Part shown: positions 23,059-32,206 of the stretch, in pieces
Layout: the number at the start of each line of letters is the position of its first letter
Numbering within the stretch: the stretch's first letter is position 1
NCBI GenBank assembly: GCA_900548815.1
Contig: URLR01000006.1
Coordinates: forward strand, 1 to 55,458
Direction of reading: 5' to 3'
DNA: 55,458 bases
Source of the DNA: an uncultured Collinsella sp.
Lineage (GTDB): Bacteria > Actinomycetota > Coriobacteriia > Coriobacteriales > Coriobacteriaceae
Program-made: the position numbers and the translations under genes
Notes under the pieces: generated by a model
Told to the model about the DNA's origin: nothing
The model's input: the letters and a program-made list of their open reading frames with translations, nothing else
Database searches by the model: none

Positions 23059-23808
23059 ATGTTGCTCGAGGGCAAGAAAGCAATCGTCACCGGAGGCACG
23101 CGTGGTATCGGCTATGCCATCGCCTGCCGTTTTATCGAGGAGGGTGCCGCCGTCACCGTCTTTGGCTCGCGCCAGGAGACTGCCGATGAAGCCGTTGAGA
23201 AGCTGACAGCTGTCTATCCCGACGCCAAGGTCTGGGGCCGTTCCTGCGATCTCACCTCGCTCGAGGCCGTGACCGAGGCCTTTACCCAGGCTGCAGCCGA
23301 CATGGGCGGTCTCGATACGGTCGTCAACAACGCCGGCATCTCCCAGCGCTCGCCCCTTTTGGACTACACGGCCGAGGAGTTCGCAAAGGTCATGAACCTT
23401 AACGTCGTCGCTGTCTTTAATGGCCACCAGGCTGCCGCCAAGATCATGACCGAGGCCGGCCACGGCGGCACCATCACTACCACAAGCTCGATGGTCGCCA
23501 AGTACGGCCAGCCCTCCGGCGTCGGTTACCCCACGTCCAAGTTTGCCGTCAACGGAATGGTCCAGTCGCTCTCGCGCGAGCTCGCCCCCATGGGTATTCG
23601 CGTCAACGCCGTCGCCCCAGGCGTAACCAAGACCGATATGGTCGCCAACCTGCCCGAAGAGGTCATCAAGCCCATCATCGCCACCATTCCGCTCGGCCGC
23701 ATGGGCGAGCCCGAGGATGTCGCCAACGCCTTTGTCTTCTTGGCAAGCGACATGTCCTCCTATGTCACGGGCGCCATCCTCCCCGTCGACGGAGCCGCCC
23801 GCTCCTAA
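23059..23808 (+). CDS. Short-chain dehydrogenase, resembling bile acid 3-alpha-hydroxysteroid dehydrogenase BaiA
   Basis: This is a 249-residue classical SDR with nucleotide motif TGGTRGIG (11-18), NNAG (90-93) and catalytic Ser143/144, Tyr157, Lys161 (GVGYPTSK). Compared with BaiA of bile-acid 7-dehydroxylating clostridia as I remember it, it shares TGGTRGIG, the VFG..QE..D run, YP....V....DLTS, VFNG, SGVGYP.SK and APGV..TDM spread over the length. FabG-type 3-oxoacyl-ACP reductases share some of these, so a steroid substrate is inference. ATG 23059 has GGAGG five bases upstream; the open frame before it is not translated in my reading. It is a single gene between two terminators. Confidence 0.8.
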   Translation: MLLEGKKAIVTGGTRGIGYAIACRFIEEGAAVTVFGSRQETADEAVEKLTAVYPDAKVWGRSCDLTSLEAVTEAFTQAAADMGGLDTVVNNAGISQRSPLLDYTAEEFAKVMNLNVVAVFNGHQAAAKIMTEAGHGGTITTTSSMVAKYGQPSGVGYPTSKFAVNGMVQSLSRELAPMGIRVNAVAPGVTKTDMVANLPEEVIKPIIATIPLGRMGEPEDVANAFVFLASDMSSYVTGAILPVDGAARS

Positions 23809-23850
23809 GGGGCCACAAGCCTCAGCTCCCAGCCTCAACATAGTCCAACA

Positions 23851-23900
23851 AAGAAGGCGCGCCGTCTGCATCAACTGCAGGCAGCGCGCCTTCTTCTGTT
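23851..23900. terminator. Long hairpin between convergent genes
   Basis: AGAAGGCGCGCCG and its near-complement GCGCGCCTTCTTCT flank a loop with a further CTGCA-TCAA-CTGCAG pairing. With A-rich and T-rich ends it can terminate both strands. It follows the SDR gene. Confidence 0.75.
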
Positions 23901-23906
23901 TGAAGT

Positions 23907-24138
23907 GGAAGCCGTGTCCCAGAATTTCGGATCAGAACGGGGCACGGCTTCCCCCAGGACCTCCTTGCGGAAACTGCGTCCCGTTTTGAACGCAGATTCT
24001 GGGAAGTGGTTTCCGCAACGGGTCTCTCGCGGAAAGCGCGTCCCACTCTGGACGCCCATTCCGGGACACCGTTTCCCAACGGCCCCTGTTTCGGAAACCA
24101 CATCCCGTTTCGAGCCTTCAAAGCGTGACGCGACTCCC
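23907..24138. repeat. Four-unit palindromic array with exact 62-bp period
   Basis: Units start at 23907, 23969, 24031 and 24093, exactly 62 bases apart. Each has a 46-base palindromic part and a 16-base linker. The units begin GGAA, carry TCCC near position 11 and GGG(A/G) near position 33, and the first three end TTCC; the fourth is decayed at its end. Unit 1 pairs over 14 bp (GGAAGCCGTG and beyond). The period is not a multiple of three, no protein is encoded, and the array fills the space between convergent genes. Confidence 0.85.
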
Positions 24139-24153
24139 TTGAGAGACTATCGA

Positions 24154-25716
24154 CTACTTACCGTCGTCGTCCTGGGCTTCATCGCGCGCGTAGAGCTCCA
24201 GCATGCGGCGGCGGTATTCGTGCACGGCGAGCTTGGCGCGCTCCAAGCGGCGGCGCTCACGCGGAGTCAGCTTGGACGGGTCGATCTCGTCGCCATAGGT
24301 CTTCTCGGCCAGCAAATGAGCGGCGTCCACGATACGGGCATCGATGTGCCCGCTTGCTGCCTCGGTCGAGAGGCGGTCGGCAATGGAATCAAGGGTAGGT
24401 ATGCCGTCGAGCGAACGCCCATGTCCATGCGAGGTCAGCAGCTCGTGCTCGCGTGCGAGCAGGCTCGCCAAATCGTGATGGGCGCGCAGGATGTCAAGCG
24501 CATCGGATGGATGCTCGGCAACCTCTGCCACGGCAGCGACCGGTGCGGCGTCGACCACGCGGTAGAAGAGCTGCGCGAGCAATGGCATCAAGAACACCGT
24601 GATGGCACCGGCGGCAACCATGACCGACGCAATATCTTGCGATAGCGCACCCGCGTTGACGGCAACGCTCGTCACGGCAACGATGATCGGAAGCGCCGTG
24701 GTGCAGTACAGGGCCACGGTAATGCGACCATACGCCGACACATCGCGCGTCGCAGGACATATGCTCATAGAAATAAGGATGGGCACCGCGCGAATGATCA
24801 GCAACGCCACGATAAAGCCCGCGAGCAAGCCCGGACGCGACGCCACGGCCGTCAGGTCGATCTTTGCGCCCGATACGGTAAAGAACACCGGAATCAAAAA
24901 GCCGTAGGCCAGGCCGTCGAGCTTGGTCTCGAGCGTATGATTGCCCTCGGGGATGATATAGCGCAGGACAAAGCCGGCGGCAAAAGAACCCAACACGATA
25001 TCGAGATCAAAGACGGCCGAGAACGCCACGAGCGTGACCAGGATGAGCACCGTCAGGCGCACGAACGTCTGCGACGTGGTATCGGCGCGCTCCTCGACAA
25101 ACGCAAAGAAGCGGCTGCCGACGCGCTTGGAGCGGCTTGGGACCACGGCCAGCAACACGCAGACCACCGCAAACAAGCCAAGGATTACGAGCGTTTGGAT
25201 ACCGGTGCGGGCAGACAGCAACACCGACATAGCAAGCACGGGCCCAAGTTCGCCCCAGGTGCCATACGCGAGAATCGAGTCGCCCACGCGCGTGCCGGTC
25301 AGCGAACGCTCACGCATGATGGGCACGAGCGTGCCGAGCGCCGTCGAAGTGAGGGCAAGCGTCACGGCGATACCGTCAAAATGGCTGACCGAGAACCACG
25401 GGGTAAAGCGCACGGCAAGCCAGGCGATACCAAACGTGACGACCCACGTCGCCAAGCCGTAGCGCCCCTCGACGCCCGTGATGCTCTTGGGGTCGATCTC
25501 AAAGCCGGCAAGCAGGAACAAAAAGGCCAGACCGAGCTCGGACACAAGCGAGACCTCGGCGTCTACATGGATGACACCGAGCATATGAGGTCCCAACACC
25601 GCGCCGAGCACGAGCAAAAAGACCGTCTCGGGAATGGGTTTTCCGGGAATCGCCGAGGCGATGAAGGGGCTTGCAAAGGCCACGAGCGCGATGATGGCGA
25701 GCGAAACGAATGCCAT
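24154..25716 (-). CDS. CPA2-family cation:proton antiporter
   Basis: The 520-residue protein has about 12 membrane segments in its first 400 residues, then a charged cytoplasmic tail of about 120 residues. LLVLGAVLGPHMLG, ELGLAFLFLLAGFEID and TSTALGTLVPIMRER, with IVLGSFAAGFVLRYIIPEG and FFTVSGAKIDL, match the Na+/H+ exchanger (KefB/NapA-like) domain. Such proteins exchange Na+ or K+ for protons to control pH and ion balance. No RCK/TrkA-N domain is attached, unlike KefB/C. AGAAAGGC precedes the ATG. It is a single gene, divergent from purL and convergent with the SDR. Confidence 0.85.
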   Translation of the reverse strand: MAFVSLAIIALVAFASPFIASAIPGKPIPETVFLLVLGAVLGPHMLGVIHVDAEVSLVSELGLAFLFLLAGFEIDPKSITGVEGRYGLATWVVTFGIAWLAVRFTPWFSVSHFDGIAVTLALTSTALGTLVPIMRERSLTGTRVGDSILAYGTWGELGPVLAMSVLLSARTGIQTLVILGLFAVVCVLLAVVPSRSKRVGSRFFAFVEERADTTSQTFVRLTVLILVTLVAFSAVFDLDIVLGSFAAGFVLRYIIPEGNHTLETKLDGLAYGFLIPVFFTVSGAKIDLTAVASRPGLLAGFIVALLIIRAVPILISMSICPATRDVSAYGRITVALYCTTALPIIVAVTSVAVNAGALSQDIASVMVAAGAITVFLMPLLAQLFYRVVDAAPVAAVAEVAEHPSDALDILRAHHDLASLLAREHELLTSHGHGRSLDGIPTLDSIADRLSTEAASGHIDARIVDAAHLLAEKTYGDEIDPSKLTPRERRRLERAKLAVHEYRRRMLELYARDEAQDDDGK

Positions 25717-25902
25717 GTGATGCCTTTCTCTTGTTTGCGCTTCACTGTAGCACCCTCGCCGTCCTCAACGCGCCGCGAGCTGTCGTATCATAGTGAGGTT
25801 TACAAACATGCGGCTCAAGGCGACCCCGCGAGGCTTGCCCCGTAAACCGACCGCTGCCGCATACCGTACCGTACGCCCAACCGATCAGGAAGGCAGGAAC
25901 CA

Positions 25903-28900
25903 ATGGTCTCTCGTATCTACGTGGAGAAGAAACCCGGGTTCGACGTCGAGGCTCAGCAGCTCAAGGGCGAGCTGACCGAGATTCTCGGCATCAAGGGCAT
26001 CGAGGCCCTGAGGATCATCAACCGCTACGACGTCGAGGGCATCGACGAGGAGCTTTTCCGCTCCTGCGTGCCGACCGTCTTTAGCGAGCCCCAGGTCGAT
26101 GTGACCTACGACGAGCTCCCCGCAAGCGATGGCGCCGTCTTTGCCGTCGAATTCCTGCCTGGCCAGTTTGACCAGCGCGCCGACTCCGCCAGCGAGTGCG
26201 TGCAGCTCATCAGCCAGGGCGAGCGCCCCGCCGTGCGCTCCGCCAAGGTCTATATAATCTCGGGCGCTCTGGACGAAGCCGCCATTGAGGCCATCAAGCA
26301 CTACGTGGTGAACCCCGTCGAGGCGCGCATCGCCTCGCTCGACCTGCCCGAGACGCTGTACATGGAGACCCCCGAGCCCCAGCCTGTCGAAGTGCTCGAC
26401 GGCTTCCGTGAGCTCGACGAGGCCGGCCTTGCCGCCTTTATTTCCGAGCGCGGTCTTGCCATGGACGAGGCAGACATCGCCTTCTGCCAGCAGTACTTCC
26501 GCGATGAGGATCGCGACCCCACCATCACCGAGATCCGCGTGATCGACACCTACTGGTCCGATCACTGCCGTCACACCACCTTCGGCACCGTCCTGGACGA
26601 CGTGACGATCGACGACGCCGTGGTGCAGCAGGCCTTCGACCGCTACATGGAGATGCGCCACGAGCTCGGTCGCGACGCCAAGCCCGTCTGCCTCATGGAC
26701 ATGGGCACCATCGGCGCCAAGTACCTTAAGAAGACCGGCGTCATGACCGATGTCGATGAGTCCGAGGAGATCAACGCCTGCACCGTCAAGGTGAAGGTCG
26801 ATGTCGACGGCGAGGACCAGGACTGGCTGTTCCTGTTTAAGAACGAGACCCACAACCACCCGACCGAGATCGAGCCCTTCGGCGGTGCCGCCACCTGCGT
26901 GGGCGGCGCCATCCGCGACCCGCTCTCGGGCCGCAGCTACGTGTACCAGGCCATGCGTGTCACCGGCGCCGGCGACCCCACCGTCCCCGTGTCTGAGACC
27001 CTCGAGGGCAAGCTGCCGCAGCGCAAGCTCGTGACCACCGCTGCCGCCGGCTACTCCAGCTACGGCAACCAGATCGGCCTTGCCACCGGTCAGGTCAACG
27101 AGCTCTATCACCCCGGTTACGTGGCCAAGCGCATGGAGGTCGGCGCCGTCGTGGGCGCTACCCCGGCAAACCACGTTCGTCGCGAGTGCCCCGCCCCCAC
27201 CGACAAGATCATCCTGCTGGGTGGCCGCACCGGCCGTGACGGCATCGGTGGCGCCACCGGCTCCTCCAAGACCCAGAACACCGAGTCCATCGAGACCTCG
27301 GGCGCCGAGGTCCAGAAGGGCAACGCTCCGGTCGAGCGCAAGCTGCAGCGCCTCTTCCGCCGCGGCGATGCCTGCCGTCTGATCAAGCGCTGCAACGACT
27401 TTGGCGCCGGCGGCGTCTCGGTCGCCGTGGGTGAGCTTGCCGACGGCCTGTATGTCGACCTGGACACCGTGACCAAGAAGTACGACGGCCTGGACGGCAC
27501 AGAGCTCGCCATCTCCGAGTCCCAGGAGCGTATGGCCTGCGCCGTCGCCGACGGTGACGTCGAGGAGTTCATGGGCTACGCCGCCGAGGAGAACCTGGAG
27601 GCGACCGTTATCGCCGAGGTTACCGCCGAGCCGCGCATGCGTATGGCCTGGAACGGTGTCGCCATCGTCGACCTATCCCGCGAGTTCCTCAACTCCAACG
27701 GTGCGCCCAAGCACCAGGTCGCCCACGTGTGCGCCCGCAGCGTGTGGCAGCCCAGCTGGGCCGGCACCACGCTTGCCGAGCGCATGACCTCGCTTGTCAC
27801 CGACCTCAACGTTGCCTCCAACAAGGGCCTTTCCGAGCGCTTCGACTCCACCATCGGTGCCGCAACCGTGCTTATGCCCTTTGGCGGCAAGACGCAGCTC
27901 ACCCCGAGCTCGGCCATGGTCGCCAAGTTCCCCGTGGACGGCGAGACCACCACGGCAAGCGCCATGGCATGGGGCTTCAACCCCTACCTGATGGAAGCCG
28001 ACCAGTTTGCTGGCGCCTACCTGTCCGTGGTCGAGTCCATCGCCAAGCTCGTGGCTGCCGGCTTTGAGCACAAGCGCGCCTATCTCTCCTTCCAGGAGTA
28101 CTTCGAGCGTCTGCGCACCGAGGCCGAGCGCTGGGGCAAGCCCACGGCAGCCGTCCTGGGCGCTCTCATGGCCCAAGTCGACCTGGGTGCCGGCGCCATC
28201 GGTGGCAAGGATTCCATGAGCGGCTCGTTTGAGGACGAGGCCGGCGAGCTCAACGTTCCGCCGACTCTGATCAGCTTCGCTGTGGCCGTGGGCCGCGCGG
28301 CGCGCGCCGTCTCCCCTGAGTTCAAGGGCCTGACGCACCGCGTCGTCCGCATCGCCCCCACCACCTACGGCGAGGACTACCGCCCCGACGCCCAGCAGCT
28401 GCTCGCCGCGTTTGACGCCGTCGAGGCGCTCACTGCTACCGGCAACGCCCTGGCCATCTCCACGCCCGGCTACGGCTGCGGCGCCGAGAGCCTCTTTAAG
28501 ATGTGCGTCGGTAACCAGATCGGTATCGAGCTTGCCGAGGATGTAGACGTGGAGAGCCTCTTCACCCCGCTCTACGGCAGCTTTATCGTCGAGCTCGCCG
28601 AGGATGCCGAGCTGCCCGAGGTCGCCGACGGCGTTGTCGTCGAGCCCCTGGGCACCACCGTCGAGGGCTATGTCATCGACACCGGCTCCGAAGTCATCGA
28701 GCTCGCCGAGCTCCAGGAGGCCTGGGAGAGCGGTATCGAGGGCGTCTTTGCCTACCGCAGCGCCGACGAGACCCTCGAGGTCGAGACCATCGACTTCCGC
28801 GCCAAGGACATCCACGTGTACGGCGGCGCCAAGATCGCCCGCCCGCGCGTGGTTATCCCCGTGTTCCCCGGCAACAACTGCGAGTACGATAGCGCCCGCG

Positions 28901-29649
28901 CCTTCCGCGCCGCCGGCGCCGAGGCCGACACCTTCGTGATCAACAACCTCACGCCCGAAGCCGTCGCCGAGAGCACCCACGAGCTTGCCCGCCGCATCCG
29001 CGCAAGCCAGATCGTCATGATCCCCGGCGGCTTCTCGGGCGGCGACGAGCCCGACGGCTCCGCCAAGTTCATCACGGCGTTCTTCCGCGCTCCCGAGGTC
29101 ACCGAGGCAGTCCGCGACCTGCTCAAGGCCCGCGATGGCCTGATGCTGGGTATCTGCAACGGCTTCCAGGCCCTGGTCAAGCTCGGCCTGGTGCCCTACG
29201 GCGACATCGTCGACGCCACGCCCGATGCGCCCACGTTGACGTTCAACACCATCGGTCGCCACCAGAGCCGTCTGGTGCGCACCCGCATCTCGTCCAACTT
29301 GTCCCCGTGGCTGTCGCAGTGCAGCCTGGACGACCCCTACACCGTCGCCATCAGCCACGGCGAGGGCCGCTTTGTCGCCAATGACGAAGTGCTCGCCCAG
29401 CTGATCGCCAGCGGCCAGGTCGCCACGCAGTACGTGGGCGAGGACGGCAAGCCCAGCATGGATCTCTCCGTCAACCCCAACGGCTCCGCACTCGCCATCG
29501 AGGGCATCACGAGCCCCGACGGCCGCGTCCTGGGCAAGATGGGCCATGCCGAGCGTCGCGGCGACAACCTGTACCGCAACGTGCCCGAGCATGTCCCCGG
29601 CGATAAGTTCATGCCGATCTTTGAGAGCGGCGTGGCCTACTTCGCTTAA
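25903..29649 (+). CDS. purL: Phosphoribosylformylglycinamidine synthase, single-chain type
   Basis: The enzyme converts FGAR, glutamine and ATP into FGAM in purine synthesis. At 1248 residues it fuses what many bacteria encode as PurS, PurL and PurQ: an N-terminal PurS-like region (MVSRIYVEKKPGFDVEAQQL), the two AIRS-type ATP domains (YWSDHCRHTTFGT, FKNETHNHPTEIEPFGGA, GAGGVSVAVGEL, GGKDSMSG) and a C-terminal glutaminase (VVIPVFPGNNCEYD, MIPGGFSGGDE, nucleophile Cys in LGICNGFQ, then ISHGEGRF). AGGAAGGCAGGAA precedes the ATG. It is monocistronic and ends at a strong terminator. Codon usage is heavily GC-biased, suggesting high expression. Confidence 0.96.
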   Translation: MVSRIYVEKKPGFDVEAQQLKGELTEILGIKGIEALRIINRYDVEGIDEELFRSCVPTVFSEPQVDVTYDELPASDGAVFAVEFLPGQFDQRADSASECVQLISQGERPAVRSAKVYIISGALDEAAIEAIKHYVVNPVEARIASLDLPETLYMETPEPQPVEVLDGFRELDEAGLAAFISERGLAMDEADIAFCQQYFRDEDRDPTITEIRVIDTYWSDHCRHTTFGTVLDDVTIDDAVVQQAFDRYMEMRHELGRDAKPVCLMDMGTIGAKYLKKTGVMTDVDESEEINACTVKVKVDVDGEDQDWLFLFKNETHNHPTEIEPFGGAATCVGGAIRDPLSGRSYVYQAMRVTGAGDPTVPVSETLEGKLPQRKLVTTAAAGYSSYGNQIGLATGQVNELYHPGYVAKRMEVGAVVGATPANHVRRECPAPTDKIILLGGRTGRDGIGGATGSSKTQNTESIETSGAEVQKGNAPVERKLQRLFRRGDACRLIKRCNDFGAGGVSVAVGELADGLYVDLDTVTKKYDGLDGTELAISESQERMACAVADGDVEEFMGYAAEENLEATVIAEVTAEPRMRMAWNGVAIVDLSREFLNSNGAPKHQVAHVCARSVWQPSWAGTTLAERMTSLVTDLNVASNKGLSERFDSTIGAATVLMPFGGKTQLTPSSAMVAKFPVDGETTTASAMAWGFNPYLMEADQFAGAYLSVVESIAKLVAAGFEHKRAYLSFQEYFERLRTEAERWGKPTAAVLGALMAQVDLGAGAIGGKDSMSGSFEDEAGELNVPPTLISFAVAVGRAARAVSPEFKGLTHRVVRIAPTTYGEDYRPDAQQLLAAFDAVEALTATGNALAISTPGYGCGAESLFKMCVGNQIGIELAEDVDVESLFTPLYGSFIVELAEDAELPEVADGVVVEPLGTTVEGYVIDTGSEVIELAELQEAWESGIEGVFAYRSADETLEVETIDFRAKDIHVYGGAKIARPRVVIPVFPGNNCEYDSARAFRAAGAEADTFVINNLTPEAVAESTHELARRIRASQIVMIPGGFSGGDEPDGSAKFITAFFRAPEVTEAVRDLLKARDGLMLGICNGFQALVKLGLVPYGDIVDATPDAPTLTFNTIGRHQSRLVRTRISSNLSPWLSQCSLDDPYTVAISHGEGRFVANDEVLAQLIASGQVATQYVGEDGKPSMDLSVNPNGSALAIEGITSPDGRVLGKMGHAERRGDNLYRNVPEHVPGDKFMPIFESGVAYFA

Positions 29650-29686
29650 ACCTTTCCCATCGGTTACAATCCCTTCGGGTAACAAC

Positions 29687-29724
29687 ACCCGCCACCGACA
29701 CATCCGGTGGCGGGTTCTTTTTTG
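29687..29724 (+). terminator. Terminator of purL
   Basis: ACCCGCCACCG-ACACAT-CCGGTGGCGGGT followed by TCTTTTTTG is a strong intrinsic terminator between purL and the EamA gene. Confidence 0.9.
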
Positions 29725-29748
29725 CTTCGCGCATGTAGGAAGGACATC

Positions 29749-30684
29749 ATGGAAAGCCGCAAGCCGTATCTCGCCACCCTGCCCGGACTCATCCTGGGCT
29801 GTCTTGTTTGCTGTGCACTCTGGGGATCGGCCTTTCCCTGCATCAAGATCGGCTACGCACTCTTTGGTATCCCAGCGCACGATAGCGCTTCGCAGCTGCT
29901 CTTTGCAGGTTTACGCTTTACGCTTGCCGGCGCCCTGGTTATCGTTGGGATGAGCGCGGCCCAACGCCGCCCCCTCATACCGCAAGCGCGCGACATCAAA
30001 CCCATCTTTGTCTTGTCGCTCTTCCAGACTATCGGGCAGTACTTCTTTTTTTATCTGGGCCTCTCACGCGCCAGCGCCATGTCGAGCTCCATCATCGAGG
30101 CCAGCGCCAACTTCCTCGCAATCCTCTTTGCCGCCCTGGCATTTCACACCGAGAAGCTCAGTACGGCCAAGGTGCTTGGCTGTGCGCTGGGCTTTGCCGG
30201 CGTCGCGCTCGTCAACCTTTCGGGCGCAGATGGCACCTTTGGCTTCAGGCTCGATGGCGAGGGCTTTATCCTAGCCTCCACTGTCGCGGGTGCTCTTTCG
30301 ACCTGCCTGATCGGTATCTTCTCGCGCGAGCACGACGGCGTCTTGCTTGCCGGGTGGCAGTTCTTGGTCGGCGGCCTGGTCCTCACCGCCATCGGCTTTT
30401 TGATGGGTGGCGCGCTCTCCCCCACAGCGATTGTCCCCGCCATCGCGCTCATCATCTACATGGCGCTTATCTCCGCGGTCGCCTACTCGCTGTGGTCGCG
30501 CCTGCTTGCCGTCAACCCCGTCAGCCGCGTCTCTGTCTTTGGATTTATGAACCCCGTCTTTGGTGTGGTGCTGAGCGCGCTGCTGCTCGGCGAGGGCGCT
30601 GGCACGAGCCCCGTTACCGTCATCGTTGCCCTGCTGTTGGTCTGCGGCGGCATCATCATCGTCAACAAACCCAAAAAAGCCTAG
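29749..30684 (+). CDS. EamA/DMT-family transporter
   Basis: The 311-residue membrane protein has ten hydrophobic segments arranged as two EamA halves, the drug/metabolite transporter fold. Features include CALWGSAFPCIKIGYALFG at the start, LGLSRASAMSSSIIEASANFLAILFAALAF in the first repeat and VNPVSRVSVFGFMNPVFGVVLSALLLGE in the second. Members export amino acids, metabolites or drugs; the substrate is unknown. ATG 29749 follows AGGAAGGA. It could be expressed from its own promoter within the preceding 60 bases or by read-through from purL. Confidence 0.85.
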   Translation: MESRKPYLATLPGLILGCLVCCALWGSAFPCIKIGYALFGIPAHDSASQLLFAGLRFTLAGALVIVGMSAAQRRPLIPQARDIKPIFVLSLFQTIGQYFFFYLGLSRASAMSSSIIEASANFLAILFAALAFHTEKLSTAKVLGCALGFAGVALVNLSGADGTFGFRLDGEGFILASTVAGALSTCLIGIFSREHDGVLLAGWQFLVGGLVLTAIGFLMGGALSPTAIVPAIALIIYMALISAVAYSLWSRLLAVNPVSRVSVFGFMNPVFGVVLSALLLGEGAGTSPVTVIVALLLVCGGIIIVNKPKKA

Positions 30685-30831
30685 CGAGCTCACCTTTTTA
30701 GGGAGGGCATTCGCATACTTTAGCTTAATGGAGCACACTGGTTCTCGTTGATTTCGTACCGAGTCGCGGCGGCAGACGCCCGTCTTGCCGCACCGCGCCT
30801 GGGCATTATGGCCGGTGGCCCCCACAAACGC

Positions 30832-30876
30832 AAAAGGGGCGCACGACCATCGCAACGGTCGTGTGCCCCTTTTTTC
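30832..30876. terminator. Bidirectional terminator between EamA and GGDEF genes
   Basis: AAAAGGGGCGCACGACC and GGTCGTGTGCCCCTTTTTT form a 13-bp core stem flanked by A and T runs, so it serves both convergent genes. The stop codon of the GGDEF gene touches its right end. Confidence 0.9.
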
Positions 30877-32018
30877 TAGCGTATCTGGATGCCGGCTTTC
30901 TTTTTCTCGGCCTTGACGCGGTAGAGCTCCGCATCGGCGGCGCGAAGTAAGTCTTGCCAGGTATCAACACTATCGCCGACCCGCGCGTAACCGATGGACA
31001 TCCGCAATGCATACGGCACCTCGGCACGAGCGAGCTCGTCGTCAATCGCCGAACACAGGTCTATGACGTCCTGCTCCGCCGCTGCTTTTTGGAGCACCAC
31101 GAACTCATCGCCACCATAGCGTGCGATAAAGCCACCAGACGCCGAGCAGACTTCTTTGAGCGCAGCGGATATGACCTGAAGAGCATGGTCGCCCTCCACA
31201 TGTCCATAGCGATCGTTAATCTGCTTAAAGCCATCAGCGTCCATCATAAGCAGATACACATCATCGGCCCGGTCAGTACCCGAGAACAGCGACAACATAT
31301 AGGTCTCAAAACGGTTGCGGTTGTTGAGTCCAGTCAACGGGTCAGTCGAGATCAGTTGCTCCTGATAGACGATATAGAGCAGCAGGATGCTCAGCGTTAT
31401 ACCGAAGCAAAGGCCCGGTACCGAAAACAAAACCTGGAAGGTACCGCCCACCAGAGCGGGAACCGCAAAAAAGGCGAGGGTGCGATAAATGGCCTTCTTT
31501 TGCAAGCTTTCGACTTTTCGAGCCTGAATAAAGGCATGCAAGGACGTATATATGACGTAGCAGTAGCTAACGATAGGCTGAATCATATAAAGCGCTCCGC
31601 GACGATATACGCCCTGCGTATCGATATAGAACATAGTGTGCGTCCAGTAGCTGGTAAATGCCAGAACGACCACCAAAGCGGTTGGCAACGTTAAAAGTAT
31701 CACCCTATAGGGCGTGGTCAGAAGCCGTGAGCCCTGCATCGTCTCGGAATAGAAAAACCAAATGAGGCACGCGATGGCGAACAGCGAAAACGAAACCGCG
31801 TTGGAAATCCAGTTGGCCGTGATGCCTACAGGAGTGCTCACGCCGTCCGAGAGCGTCCAGATCATATCGAAGAAAATGTAGGCAGCAGACGTGTAGCCCA
31901 GCATGCTAAACAAAAGCTGCTGGGTGCTCGAGAACAGGGAGCGACGGCTTCGTACGGCAAGTCCGATAAGAATAATCATGCACAGCAGGAATATCTCGAT
32001 CTTGAGTGCCTTAATCAC
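30876..32018 (-). CDS. Membrane-bound GGDEF diguanylate cyclase
   Basis: The 380-residue protein has seven or so hydrophobic segments in its first 205 residues and a GGDEF domain from about 218 (DPLTGLNNRNRFETYM, MMDADGFKQINDRYGHVEGDHAL, ARYGGDEFVVL). The active-site GGDEF is intact, so cyclic di-GMP synthesis is expected, triggered by an unknown signal at the membrane part. The RxxD inhibitory site expected five residues before GGDEF is absent (SASG instead), implying no product inhibition by that route. The start is GTG at 32018; an ATG nearby is out of frame. It is a single gene. Confidence 0.88.
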   Translation of the reverse strand: MIKALKIEIFLLCMIILIGLAVRSRRSLFSSTQQLLFSMLGYTSAAYIFFDMIWTLSDGVSTPVGITANWISNAVSFSLFAIACLIWFFYSETMQGSRLLTTPYRVILLTLPTALVVVLAFTSYWTHTMFYIDTQGVYRRGALYMIQPIVSYCYVIYTSLHAFIQARKVESLQKKAIYRTLAFFAVPALVGGTFQVLFSVPGLCFGITLSILLLYIVYQEQLISTDPLTGLNNRNRFETYMLSLFSGTDRADDVYLLMMDADGFKQINDRYGHVEGDHALQVISAALKEVCSASGGFIARYGGDEFVVLQKAAAEQDVIDLCSAIDDELARAEVPYALRMSIGYARVGDSVDTWQDLLRAADAELYRVKAEKKKAGIQIR

Positions 32019-32117
32019 CAGGTGCCATTCCCTCTATATCCAAGTGGCCAGAATCGCCCGAGTCGCGCCCAGGCGCCAAACGCCCCTTTCTCCGCAGGGG
32101 TAAGGGGAATAATAGCA

Positions 32118-32161
32118 GAGCGCCCGAACATCACTGCAAAACAGTTTCCGTTCGGGCGCTC
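32118..32161 (-). terminator. Hairpin downstream of the KdgT-type gene
   Basis: GAGCGCCCGAAC and GTTCGGGCGCTC form a perfect 12-bp stem around a 20-base loop that contains ACTG-CAAAA-CAGT. On the minus strand TGCTATTATT follows, a weak T-tract. Confidence 0.65.
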
Positions 32162-32206
32162 GGACGGCGCGAACTGCACGCCGGAATCAATTATCGGTAA
32201 CGGCCG

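Noticed and set aside
23059..23808. 7-beta-hydroxysteroid dehydrogenase known from Collinsella aerofaciens
   Set aside because: The remembered 7-beta-HSDH sequence differs clearly at the nucleotide-binding and active-site segments; this protein is nearer to BaiA/FabG types.
23907..24138. CRISPR array reading of the 62-bp-period repeats
   Set aside because: The 46-base units are diverged from each other while linkers are only 16 bases; a CRISPR array has near-identical repeats and longer unique spacers. No cas gene is in the window.
25885..29880. Long minus-strand open frames opposite purL
   Set aside because: They are a by-product of strong GC-biased codon use on the plus strand and carry no recognisable motif or ribosome binding site.
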